64,000 nucleotides of DNA, from contig JAADJB010000024.1 in the NCBI GenBank assembly GCA_013151035.1, forward strand, positions 1 to 64,000. Direction: 5' to 3'. Position 1 is the stretch's first letter; every line of letters begins with the position of its first letter. A program made the position numbers and the translations under genes. A model generated the notes under the pieces. That model saw nothing but the letters and a program-made list of their open reading frames with translations. It ran no database searches and was not told where the DNA came from. This document shows, one piece after another, positions 45,122 through 53,266 of this stretch. The DNA comes from Gammaproteobacteria bacterium (GTDB taxonomy: Bacteria; Pseudomonadota; Gammaproteobacteria; JAADJB01).

Positions 45122-47599
45122 TCAGGTCGACTTCCTCGAACTATCATCGGAGGATGTTGCACAACGATGACTCACTGATGAGCATTGGCACGAATGTAAC
45201 GAGGCATGCACTCTATCCATATGCCGTGCATGTTCATTAAACCCACGCCCCCAAAAATCCAGCACCCAGACCCGAGCGGCATTATTAACAGGAAACTCAA
45301 GCAACGAATAAGCCCACACCAGGAGTGCATAGTTCCAGCCAATGGGTTCAAGCAACCAACCGTACACGGCTGCCAACGTACCAATCAGTTGCGTTGTCTC
45401 GGTAATCCAGAACAGACGCGCTGCCGGCCATGGCCGTTGCCAGAACCAACGTTCACTGCGGGTTATGTAGATAGTCATATGCCCCGCCACTAGCAGCTTA
45501 AGAAAGATTAGTGTCTGGATCTGCGCGGAGGGCAGCTGTAGATAATCCCGAGCAATCCAGAACAAGAGGAAGGTGGCAATAACGCCCGTCGTTCCTGTGA
45601 CGACAGCCACCGCAATCACTCGTGACATAACCCACTTAACAGGGTGCTCTGCCACCCGCACGTTATCATAGGCAATCATCATAATCGGAAAATCATTCAG
45701 CACTGCCAGTAACACCAGCATAATCGGGGTTACTGGATAAAAATTAAACACTAGAATCGACAGTGTAATGAAGCCAAGCACACGAATAGTCTCGGCAATA
45801 CGAAATACAGCATAGCTGTGCATCCGTGCAAAAATCTTACGCGCCTCTTCTACTGCCGCAGTAATCACTGACAGCCCCGGAGCTGTCAACACCAGATCCG
45901 CCGCCGCACGTGCTGCATCCGTAGCACCACTCACAGCAATACCGATATCTGCCTGCTTGAGTGCTGGCGCATCATTCACACCATCACCCGTCATACCAAT
46001 AATCTTCCCACTCCCTTGCAGGCTACGAACAATATTAAACTTGTGCTCAGGGAACACCTCAGCGAAGCCATCGGCAGCCTCGATTTGTACCGCGTTACCA
46101 TCACTATCATCGTGTTCAAAGACCTCTTGCGCCGAGACAATATGGGTGCCGAGACCCAGTTGCTGTGCCAACTCACGCGCAATCGCGGCATGATCACCCG
46201 TCACCATACGAACATCAATACCCATCTGCCTGATAGTGGCAATGGTATCAGCTGCATCCTTACGCGGGGGATCAAACAGAGGAAGGAGTCCGAGGAAACA
46301 CCAGTGCCCATCGACATCCGTACGCGCCACACCAAGGGCACGATAACCGTGCGCAGCTAGTTCATCAGTGGCGATACGTATACGCTCAGCGATGTCACCA
46401 TCGACTTCACTCAAAGCAGCGATCACCTGGGTTGCCCCCTTGGCAACCCTGAACTGTCGCTCACCCTGCCTCACCTCGGCCTCAGCATATTTCCGTACCG
46501 GATCAAACGGATGGAATGCAAGAATTTCACTATCTGCCAGTACCTGCGCATCAGCCAGACCCTTGAACACAGCAGCATCAATCACATCTGGACTATCCTG
46601 CTCGCTAGCAAGTGCAGCAGCAACAATAACCTGCTGTGGATTATCCGCCTCAATCGGAACAGGATCACCCAGGGTCAAGGCATTTTGGGTAAGCGTACCG
46701 GTCTTGTCAGAACACAGCACATCCATGCCTGCCAGCTCCTCGATTGCCACCAGACGCGAAACAATGGCCTGCATCCGTGCCAGGGTGGAGGCACCCACCG
46801 CCATAGTCACCGACATCACCGCAGGTAGTGCCACCGGGATCGATGCCACCGTCAGGATCAAGGCAAACAACAAGGTATCGATAAAAGGATCACCACGGAA
46901 CAAGGCCACCAGAATTACCAGTACAACCAGGGCAAGTGTCATCAGAATAAGAAAATTACCAATACGCAACACCGCCTGCTGGAAGTGCGAACGGGTCTCC
47001 GCAGTCTCGACCAAGTGTGCCGTACGACCGAAATAGGTATCCATGCCGGTAGCGGTCACCACACCCTGCATTTCACCCTGACGCACGATAGAGCCCGAAT
47101 AAGCAGCATCGCCCACCTTCTTGTCCGTTGGCAGAGATTCACCCGTAAGTGCTGATTGATCGATACTCAGATAATCGCCTTCCACCAGCTCAACGTCAGC
47201 AGGTACGATAGCGCCAAGACGTAGAAATACCCAGTCACCTGGCACCAACATACGTGCCGGAATATCGCACCAGACCTCATCCCGCAACACGCGAGCGATA
47301 GGTGCCAGGTGTTGTTTGAGTGCCTCGATTGCATTGTCAGCCTTGTACTCTTCCCAGAAGCCTACGCCCGCATTAATAAGTAGCAGACTAATGATGACAG
47401 TGAAGTCTTCCCAACGCTGAGCAGCACCCGAAAGCAATGCCGCCACCTCAATCATCCAGGGGATAGGCCCCCAGAAATAGGCAAGAAATTTCCGCAATGG
47501 ATGAGTATGTTGTTCACGGATGACGTTCTCACCATGCTCCGCGAGTCGTCGGGTAACTTCCACACCTGTTAATCCACGCTGGCTCACTTTACATCCCAT
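45122..47599 (-). CDS. P3A-type plasma-membrane proton-pumping ATPase
   Basis: P-type ATPase of about 825 residues related to plant and fungal proton pumps and their bacterial homologues. Motifs: actuator loop SALTGESLPTDKKVGD, phosphorylation site CSDKTGTLTQN, MVTGDHAAIARELA, hinge GMTGDGVNDAPALKQADIGI. The N-terminal fold includes YFWGPIPWMIEVAALLSGAA, specific for the P3A group. The annotated ATG at 47599 lacks a ribosome-binding site. The good one (GAGGAGG) serves an ATG at 47616 in another frame that closes after 10 codons. The N-terminus is therefore uncertain. The C-terminus is basic and serine-rich. It probably exports protons for pH control. It sits between ubiX and mpl and may have been acquired. 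Confidence 0.9.
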   Translation of the reverse strand: MGCKVSQRGLTGVEVTRRLAEHGENVIREQHTHPLRKFLAYFWGPIPWMIEVAALLSGAAQRWEDFTVIISLLLINAGVGFWEEYKADNAIEALKQHLAPIARVLRDEVWCDIPARMLVPGDWVFLRLGAIVPADVELVEGDYLSIDQSALTGESLPTDKKVGDAAYSGSIVRQGEMQGVVTATGMDTYFGRTAHLVETAETRSHFQQAVLRIGNFLILMTLALVVLVILVALFRGDPFIDTLLFALILTVASIPVALPAVMSVTMAVGASTLARMQAIVSRLVAIEELAGMDVLCSDKTGTLTQNALTLGDPVPIEADNPQQVIVAAALASEQDSPDVIDAAVFKGLADAQVLADSEILAFHPFDPVRKYAEAEVRQGERQFRVAKGATQVIAALSEVDGDIAERIRIATDELAAHGYRALGVARTDVDGHWCFLGLLPLFDPPRKDAADTIATIRQMGIDVRMVTGDHAAIARELAQQLGLGTHIVSAQEVFEHDDSDGNAVQIEAADGFAEVFPEHKFNIVRSLQGSGKIIGMTGDGVNDAPALKQADIGIAVSGATDAARAAADLVLTAPGLSVITAAVEEARKIFARMHSYAVFRIAETIRVLGFITLSILVFNFYPVTPIMLVLLAVLNDFPIMMIAYDNVRVAEHPVKWVMSRVIAVAVVTGTTGVIATFLLFWIARDYLQLPSAQIQTLIFLKLLVAGHMTIYITRSERWFWQRPWPAARLFWITETTQLIGTLAAVYGWLLEPIGWNYALLVWAYSLLEFPVNNAARVWVLDFWGRGFNEHARHMDRVHASLHSCQCSSVSHRCATSSDDSSRKST

Positions 47600-47616
47600 G
47601 CAATCAAGTTTTTCAT
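47584..47616 (-). other. 10-codon leader frame overlapping the ATPase start
   Basis: An ATG with an ideal ribosome-binding site (GAGGAGG, 5 nt spacing) opens a frame MKNLIAWDVK that stops 14 nt inside the ATPase gene. It is either a leader peptide that couples translation by overlap, or the true N-terminus of the ATPase broken by a small indel. Confidence 0.4.
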
Positions 47617-47650
47617 AGCAACCTCCTCAGCTTGCCATAAAAGTATAGTT

Positions 47651-47675
47651 TGTTGGTGCGTGGTACGCACCCTAC
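47651..47675. repeat. family B repeat, single copy
   Basis: TTGGTGCGTGGTACGCACCCTAC between the ATPase and mpl genes; its end lies 8 bp from the mpl stop codon. Confidence 0.75.
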
Positions 47676-47682
47676 TCAAGAG

Positions 47683-49047
47683 TCACACCTGTCTCGAAGC
47701 CAATTCCAGCGTCTCAATTAAACGCCCATGAATCCCCTGAAAGCCACCATTACTCATAATCAACACATGATCATCTGGCAATAATTGCGGCACAATCTCA
47801 TCAATAATCTGCTGCGTAGAATTCAACACAACGATATCGTCAGAAAATACCTCGGAGGGATTCCAGGACAAACTGTCATCATGATAAACCCAGGCCCTAT
47901 CTGCCGCCTCCAACGCTAATTCAATAACATGCTTATGAATACCCATGCGCATGGTATTGGAACGCAGATCAAGGATGACAAATAATCGCCCCTGCTTTAA
48001 TGAGGCACGCGCACCCTGCAAGGTCAGTGCTATCGCGGTAGGGTGGTGAGCAAAGTCATCATAAACCTTGATTCCTCTCGGCTCAGCTAATAACTCCATA
48101 CGACGCTTAACGCCTTTAAACTCACACAATGCCGCCAGCGCATGCTCCACCGCAACACCCACATGACGTGCAGCAACAATAGCCGAAAGCGCATTATGCA
48201 GATTATGTTCACCTGTATGTGCCCATGTTACTACGCCCTGCACCGTACCTTTGTGCATCACCTCAAAGTGACTCCCTTGTGCATCCAGTTTATGAATACC
48301 CCAGTCAGCACCAGCAGTCACATCAACAGACTCAACAGGTGTCCAACACCCCATCTCGATCACCTCGTTCAGCGCCTGACTCCCGGCATTATTCACAATT
48401 AGACCCGCACCTGGCACTGTGCGTAATAAATGATGGAATTGACGCTGAATGGACGGCAAGTCAGGAAAGATATCCGCGTGATCATATTCAAGATTATTTA
48501 ATACCAGGGTGCGTGGATGGTAATGCACAAACTTCGAACGCTTGTCGAAAAAGGCACTGTCATATTCATCCGCCTCAATAACAAAAAAAGGGGTCTCACC
48601 CAGACGTGCAGAGACAGCAAAATCTTGTGGCACACCGCCGATTAAAAAACCCGGTGACATCCCGGCATATTCCAGAATCCACGCCAGCATGCTGGAGGTT
48701 GTGGTCTTGCCATGAGTACCCGATACCGCTAATACCCAACGTCCCTGCAATACATTCTCTGCCAACCACTGAGGCCCGGACACATAAGCCCGACCATCAT
48801 TCAATAATGCCTCAACCGCCTCATTACCGCGCGACAAGGCATTACCCACCACCACACAATCAATAGAATCATCTAAAAACCCCGCATCATAGCCCTCATG
48901 CAAAGTGATTCCATGCGCAACGAGCTGCTCACTCATGGGTGGATAAATCCCCTGATCCGAACCACTCACCTCATGCCCCAGACGCTTTGCCAATACCGCC
49001 AGACCGCCCATAAAGGTGCCGCAAATCCCTAATATGTGTATCTTCAT
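47683..49047 (-). CDS. mpl: Mpl, UDP-MurNAc:L-Ala-gamma-D-Glu-mDAP ligase
   Basis: Recycles murein tripeptide by ligating it to UDP-MurNAc. About 454 residues: MKIHILGICGTFMGGLAVLA at the N-terminus, ATP-binding VLAVSGTHGKTTTSSMLAWI, EADEYDSAFFDKRSKFVHYH, the YDDFAHHPTAIALTLQGA motif, and C-terminal VLIMSNGGFQGIHGRLIETL. The open frame starts 39 codons earlier, but that part is a run of hydrophobic and aromatic residues from the neighbouring gene's end and is not part of Mpl. It follows the Yip1-like membrane gene by 10 nt. Confidence 0.96.
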   Translation of the reverse strand: MKIHILGICGTFMGGLAVLAKRLGHEVSGSDQGIYPPMSEQLVAHGITLHEGYDAGFLDDSIDCVVVGNALSRGNEAVEALLNDGRAYVSGPQWLAENVLQGRWVLAVSGTHGKTTTSSMLAWILEYAGMSPGFLIGGVPQDFAVSARLGETPFFVIEADEYDSAFFDKRSKFVHYHPRTLVLNNLEYDHADIFPDLPSIQRQFHHLLRTVPGAGLIVNNAGSQALNEVIEMGCWTPVESVDVTAGADWGIHKLDAQGSHFEVMHKGTVQGVVTWAHTGEHNLHNALSAIVAARHVGVAVEHALAALCEFKGVKRRMELLAEPRGIKVYDDFAHHPTAIALTLQGARASLKQGRLFVILDLRSNTMRMGIHKHVIELALEAADRAWVYHDDSLSWNPSEVFSDDIVVLNSTQQIIDEIVPQLLPDDHVLIMSNGGFQGIHGRLIETLELASRQV

Positions 49048-49057
49048 GACAACAACC

Positions 49058-49582
49058 TCATTCAACCATAGCCATGGGGAAAATACTCTGCACCACCATA
49101 AAGGAAAGCATGGTATACAAGACACCAACCGCAATCCCTGTCGATAGCTTAAGAGATAATGCATGCCTTAATATATGCCCCATAATCACCAGGCTCCACA
49201 GCACCAGAAAAACCCATAAAAGCAATACCACAGGAGGAGGCGGCAACTCATCCAGTTGTGAACGCGTCATAACCTGTATCAAAGGTAATACCAATAGACC
49301 TACCAAGGCACCCACACCCATCAAGGCGGTAAGGGTCTGTATAAAACGTGCCGATGCTCCTCGGATATAAAGGGTCAAACGCAAGAATAATGTGAGTAAC
49401 AATGCATCAATAAAACTAACCATGACGGCCTGTGCAATACCGACACTAACCAGACTAATAGCAATATTAGAGAGCACGTAGGCACATAGAGCCAACAATA
49501 ACAAGGTGTGAGAAAATGGGATATTCTGCGGGCCAATACGTAGACGGCAGAGTTCAACCCACATTTTTAAGTAGTAATACAT
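49058..49582 (-). CDS. Yip1-like four- to five-helix membrane protein
   Basis: Membrane protein of 174 residues with about five helices (HTLLLLALCAYVLSNIAISL, VSFIDALLLTLFLRL, LMGVGALVGLLVLPLI, VLLLWVFLVLWSLVIMGHIL, TGIAVGVLYTMLSFMVVQSI). The general pattern and the phrase LWSLVIMGHILRHAL resemble small Yip1-domain proteins often found beside mpl. No function is known. It is coupled to mpl by a 10-nt gap. Confidence 0.7.
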   Translation of the reverse strand: MYYYLKMWVELCRLRIGPQNIPFSHTLLLLALCAYVLSNIAISLVSVGIAQAVMVSFIDALLLTLFLRLTLYIRGASARFIQTLTALMGVGALVGLLVLPLIQVMTRSQLDELPPPPVVLLLWVFLVLWSLVIMGHILRHALSLKLSTGIAVGVLYTMLSFMVVQSIFPMAMVE

Positions 49583-49640
49583 ACAGGAACCACCTTATGC
49601 ATTCCCATGCAGGGAAGACTGTAAATGTATAGGTTTGTCT

Positions 49641-49666
49641 GTCGGGTTACACTACGCTAACCCAAC
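49641..49666. repeat. family C repeat
   Basis: GTCGGGTTACACTACGCTAACCCAAC, an imperfect palindrome of the GTCGGGTTACG type, between the membrane protein gene and the end of the adenylate kinase gene. Confidence 0.65.
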
Positions 49667-49675
49667 AATGTACAG

Positions 49676-50953
49676 CTACCTTTTCTTGGCTTTTTTCCTG
49701 ACGGCGGCCTTTTTGGTAACAACCTTCTTTTTGGATACCGCTTTCTTCTGGGCAACCTTCTTAACGCTAGCCTTCTTTTTGGCAACAACCTTCTTTGGAG
49801 CTGCCTTTTTAGCGACGACCTTCTTTTTGACTACTGCCTTCTTTAGGGCTGCCTTTTTAGCGACAACCTTCTTTTTGACTACTGCCTTCTTTGGGGCTGC
49901 CTTTTTAGCGACGACCTTCTTTTTGGCTACTGTCTTCTTTGGAGCTACCTTTTTAGCGACAACCTTCTTTTTGGCTACTGTCTTCTTTGGGGCTGCCTTT
50001 TTAGCGACAACCTTCTTTTTGGCTACTGTCTTCTTTGGAGCTGCCTTTTTAGCGACGACCTTCTTTTTGGCTACCGCCTTCTTTGGGGCTGCCTTTTTAG
50101 CGATGACCTTCTTTTTGACTACTACCTTCTTTGGGGCTGTCTTTTTAGTGACAACCTTCTTTTTGGCTACCGCCTTCTTTGGAGCAACCTTTTTAACGAT
50201 TCCCTTTTTTTTGGCTACCGCTTTTTTCGGAACAGAGCTTTTACCTGACACTGGATTTTTACCCAATTCCTCCGTTTCTTGATCTTTATCGGCGTTTTTC
50301 TGTTTATTTTTTACACTAGCCTTTGCTACCAACAAACTGCGAGCGACTGAATCCAGGATCTTGACAGCTGCCTTTGCTATCACGGACACATCACCAACAC
50401 CTTGAATGACATGAAGCTTATTTTGCTGCTGATAAGAACCCAATAACGGTACAGTCTGTGTTTCAAAAATTCTCAGACGACTACCGATAATCTCTTCATT
50501 ATCCTCACCTCGATGATGTAAATTACCACCACATTCATCACAACAACCATCCATCCTTGGTGGAGCGGTATAACTATTATAAGGTGTCGCACAATCTTTA
50601 CAGAGATAGCGTCCGGATAGACGCTGCATAATCAGATCAAAATCAACATCTACCTTCAAGCAGACATCCACACCCAGCTCCAACTCTTTCAACATCGCAT
50701 CCAGCATTTCACCCTGGGCTATATTGCGCGGAAAGCTATCAAGGATAAAGCCATTAGTAACATCGGTTTGCTGTAAATAATCCTTCAATGCATCCATGAT
50801 TTGGTCATCGCTGACCAACTGACCTGCGTCCACCTTGGCCATCTTCACAACATCATGAATATAAAGGAGATTATAATGCTTGGCAATACGCCTTGCTTGC
50901 GTACTTTTACCAGAACCTGGCGCCCCTAACAAAACAATCCTCATACCACTCAT
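49676..50953 (-). CDS. adk: adenylate kinase with histone-H1-like lysine-rich tail
   Basis: Transfers phosphate between ATP and AMP. The first 200 residues form a full adenylate kinase: P-loop [20 protein letters not shown]-site [12 protein letters not shown], arginine RLSGRY, and a LID with a four-cysteine zinc site (CKDC ... CCDECGG). A linker (about 205-240) leads to a C-terminal tail of about 185 residues built from ten 16-residue units of the type [16 protein letters not shown], rich in Lys, Ala, Val and Pro. Adenylate kinases are normally about 215 residues. Such tails are known from AlgP and bacterial H1-like proteins, where they bind DNA or polyanions. The kinase core is somewhat divergent (GSGKST rather than GAGKGT), so another adk may exist in the genome. 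Confidence 0.88.
   Translation of the reverse strand: MSGMRIVLLGAPGSGKSTQARRIAKHYNLLYIHDVVKMAKVDAGQLVSDDQIMDALKDYLQQTDVTNGFILDSFPRNIAQGEMLDAMLKELELGVDVCLKVDVDFDLIMQRLSGRYLCKDCATPYNSYTAPPRMDGCCDECGGNLHHRGEDNEEIIGSRLRIFETQTVPLLGSYQQQNKLHVIQGVGDVSVIAKAAVKILDSVARSLLVAKASVKNKQKNADKDQETEELGKNPVSGKSSVPKKAVAKKKGIVKKVAPKKAVAKKKVVTKKTAPKKVVVKKKVIAKKAAPKKAVAKKKVVAKKAAPKKTVAKKKVVAKKAAPKKTVAKKKVVAKKVAPKKTVAKKKVVAKKAAPKKAVVKKKVVAKKAALKKAVVKKKVVAKKAAPKKVVAKKKASVKKVAQKKAVSKKKVVTKKAAVRKKAKKR
49724..50191. repeat. tandem 48-bp repeat, about ten units, in the adk tail
   Basis: The tail repeats with a strict 16-codon period; the Pro of APKK (or its Leu/Gln substitution) falls at residues 258, 274, 290, 306, 322, 338, 354, 370, 386 and 402. 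Units differ at a few positions, mostly silent or Ala/Val/Thr changes. Length variation between strains is expected. Confidence 0.9.
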
Positions 50954-51194
50954 CCCCCGAACGCGATAAATATCTTTAATTTATTCTTATGAATTCAACA
51001 AGCTAGCCTCATTGAACACATGATTTTTCTATATTCAATCAGATACTTGATAATATAGCAATAGCGGGAGGCATTAAATTTTTTCCATAACCCTATATAT
51101 AGTTTCTGCTAGTGCCTTTATTGAACAGACATTAAGATGAAATTCGCAATATTTTGCTACTCAAACAAACAAAGTCCATGAAATAGATGAAGTT

Positions 51195-51620
51195 TTGTCG
51201 TATGCTACGCTATTAATTGAATTATCACGCTGGTATAAACGAATACACGCCAGCAAAGCGCAGGTATTTGTGACAACAATCTCTGATTTTAGTGATGCTG
51301 AAATGTGGACTATTAACTCCACCTTACGCGAGCGCTACCAGGAAAAAATTGAGCTGGAACAGGTAGAAACCGAGATGCGTCTCAACCCCTATTCCATTGA
51401 ACCGGTCACTTGCCCCGCTATTTTCTGGGAACGCGATAAATGCCACTTCATTATCTGCAAGACCGGCGACCGCCTGTATCGTTGCCAGTTTTATTATCGC
51501 CTCTACCAGATGTACGGTACCGGTGTTGAAGAATATGACGATCTCTCGGAGTGTATTGTCAGCCTATTACAGGTACAAGCCGATCAAAACCGGCAAGAAG
51601 AGATGGAAGCAAACGAGTAA
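51195..51620 (+). CDS. hypothetical protein, 141 residues
   Basis: Soluble protein starting at TTG 51195 (no ATG in frame upstream). Sequence features: LLIELSRWYKRIHASKAQVF, an EKIELEQVETEMRLNPYSI segment, a cysteine-containing core (TCPAIFWERDKCHFIICKTG), YRCQFYYRLYQMYGTG, and an acidic Gln/Glu-rich C-terminus. I do not recognise a family. It lies between the lysine-tailed adenylate kinase (divergent) and PPi-PFK (42 bp downstream, same strand), so it may be first in the PFK transcript. The start is uncertain. Confidence 0.6.
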   Translation: MSYATLLIELSRWYKRIHASKAQVFVTTISDFSDAEMWTINSTLRERYQEKIELEQVETEMRLNPYSIEPVTCPAIFWERDKCHFIICKTGDRLYRCQFYYRLYQMYGTGVEEYDDLSECIVSLLQVQADQNRQEEMEANE

Positions 51621-51662
51621 ATAAACAGAATTTTTAATCTTTAATAGTAGAGGAATACACAG

Positions 51663-52970
51663 ATGGCCAAAGCAGCACCTAAAAAAGCCGCCAAAAAGGC
51701 AGCTCCAAAGAAGAATGCCTTTTATGCACAATCGGGTGGCGTAACTGCCGTTATTAACGCCAGTGCCTGTGGTCTTATTGAGACCGCACGTCAGCATAAA
51801 AACAAGATTGGCAAGGTCTATGCCGGACGCAACGGTATCATCGGCGCATTGACTGAAGACCTGATCGACACCAGCAAGGAATCCGCACGTTCGATTGCTG
51901 CCCTGCGTCACACCCCAAGTGGTGCCTTTGGTTCATGTCGCTACAAGATGAAGAGCCTGGAAGAAAATCGCCGTGAATATGAACGCCTGATCGAGGTCTT
52001 TGAGGCACATAATATCGGTTACTTCTTCTACAACGGCGGTGGCGATTCTGCTGATACCTGTCTGAAGATTTCCCAGCTATCCAAAAAGATGGGCTACCCC
52101 ATTCAGGCCATCCATGTACCCAAGACGGTTGATAACGATCTACCTATCACTGATAACTGTCCTGGTTTTGGTTCAGTTGCAAAATACATTGCGGTATCCA
52201 CCCGTGAGGCCAGTTTTGATGTCGCCTCCATGTGCAAGACTTCAACCAAGGTATTCGTGCTTGAAGTAATGGGTCGTCATGCTGGCTGGATTGCAGCGGC
52301 AGGTGGTCTGGCATCAACAGATGATTGTGATTTGCCTATCATCATCCTGTTCCCTGAAGTCACCTTTAACCAGACCAAGTTTCTGGCTCTGGTGAAGAAA
52401 AAGGTTAAGGAATATGGCTATTGCTCCATCGTAGTATCCGAGGGTGTACGTGACCGCGCGGGTAAATTCCTGGCTGATACCGGTCTCAAGGATGCCTTTG
52501 GTCACTCCCAACTGGGTGGTGTTGCACCGGTTATCGCTAATCTGGTACGCGATAAACTCGGCCTTAAATACCACTGGGCAGTGGCGGATTATCTACAGCG
52601 TGCTGCCCGCCATGTGGCATCCAAGAATGATGTTGATCAAGCCTACGCCATGGGTAAAGCGGCTGTTGAACTGGCTCTGGCAGGCAAGAATTCAGTGATG
52701 CCTACCGTGGTTCGCACCAACAACAAACCTTACAAATGGAAGATTGGTGAGGCTAAACTGTCGCGTGTAGCCAATGTTGAAAAAATGATGCCCAAGGGCT
52801 TCATCTCCAAAGATGGCTTTGGCATCACCCAGAAGTGCAGAGACTATCTCGAACCACTGATCAAGGGTGAAGATTATCCTCCTTATGGCAAGGATGGCAT
52901 GCCAAAATATATACAGCTAAAGAATGCTCCAGTTAAGAAAAAACTGGATAAAGAGTTTAAGGTCAAGTAG
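51663..52970 (+). CDS. pfp: pyrophosphate-dependent 6-phosphofructokinase
   Basis: Reversible phosphorylation of fructose-6-phosphate with pyrophosphate. The 435 residues contain NGGGDSADTCLKISQLSK and the substrate-site HVPKTVDNDLPITDNCPGFG. The Lys of PKTVDND and the acidic GGDSAD region (in place of GGDGS) mark the PPi-using type. VLEVMGRHAGWIAAAGGLA follows. The first 17 residues, [17 protein letters not shown], are an extra lysine-rich extension; part of its DNA is identical to the tail repeat of the neighbouring adk. With HppA and Ppa encoded downstream, the gene belongs to a pyrophosphate-energy unit. Confidence 0.94.
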   Translation: MAKAAPKKAAKKAAPKKNAFYAQSGGVTAVINASACGLIETARQHKNKIGKVYAGRNGIIGALTEDLIDTSKESARSIAALRHTPSGAFGSCRYKMKSLEENRREYERLIEVFEAHNIGYFFYNGGGDSADTCLKISQLSKKMGYPIQAIHVPKTVDNDLPITDNCPGFGSVAKYIAVSTREASFDVASMCKTSTKVFVLEVMGRHAGWIAAAGGLASTDDCDLPIIILFPEVTFNQTKFLALVKKKVKEYGYCSIVVSEGVRDRAGKFLADTGLKDAFGHSQLGGVAPVIANLVRDKLGLKYHWAVADYLQRAARHVASKNDVDQAYAMGKAAVELALAGKNSVMPTVVRTNNKPYKWKIGEAKLSRVANVEKMMPKGFISKDGFGITQKCRDYLEPLIKGEDYPPYGKDGMPKYIQLKNAPVKKKLDKEFKVK

Positions 52971-52984
52971 TTATAGATTTCAAA

Positions 52985-53170
52985 ATGACTCTGGATCGAG
53001 CACAGGAATTACTAACATTACAGATCAGTCTGGCAAGCGGTTATAACCGTAATGCTGCACGCCTGATCCTGCTGGAAGTAAAAAAAGATCATGGCCCACA
53101 GGCCGTTGATCAATTAATCCGTCAACTCGATCTGGAGACTCACTTTGGGTTTAAGGAAGGCTCGATTTAG
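52985..53170 (+). CDS. small hypothetical protein between pfp and hppA
   Basis: Protein of 61 residues, helical throughout: MTLDRAQELLTLQISLASG, NAARLILLEVKKDHGPQAVD, QLIRQLDLETHFGF. No membrane segment. Located 14 nt after pfp and about 100 bp before hppA. I do not recognise it. The phase of hydrophobic residues suggests a two- or three-helix bundle. Placement inside the PPi unit invites a role with PFK or HppA. Confidence 0.6.
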   Translation: MTLDRAQELLTLQISLASGYNRNAARLILLEVKKDHGPQAVDQLIRQLDLETHFGFKEGSI

Positions 53171-53266
53171 TTTAGCTGACCTATATCAAGACCTTAATGA
53201 ACAAAACAAAAGATACTTCAACACTTTAAAATTATAGAAAATAACAGGCCTTAGGGGGGTCAACCT

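Noticed and set aside
49724-50191. CRISPR-like tandem repeat
   Set aside because: The 48-bp units are contiguous, in frame and without unique spacers; they encode protein repeats.
49635-50282. Plus-strand 215-codon frame rich in Phe, Leu, Ala and Thr
   Set aside because: It is the antisense reading of the lysine-rich adk tail; the hydrophobic repeat pattern is a by-product of AAG/AAA codons read backwards. No ribosome-binding site.
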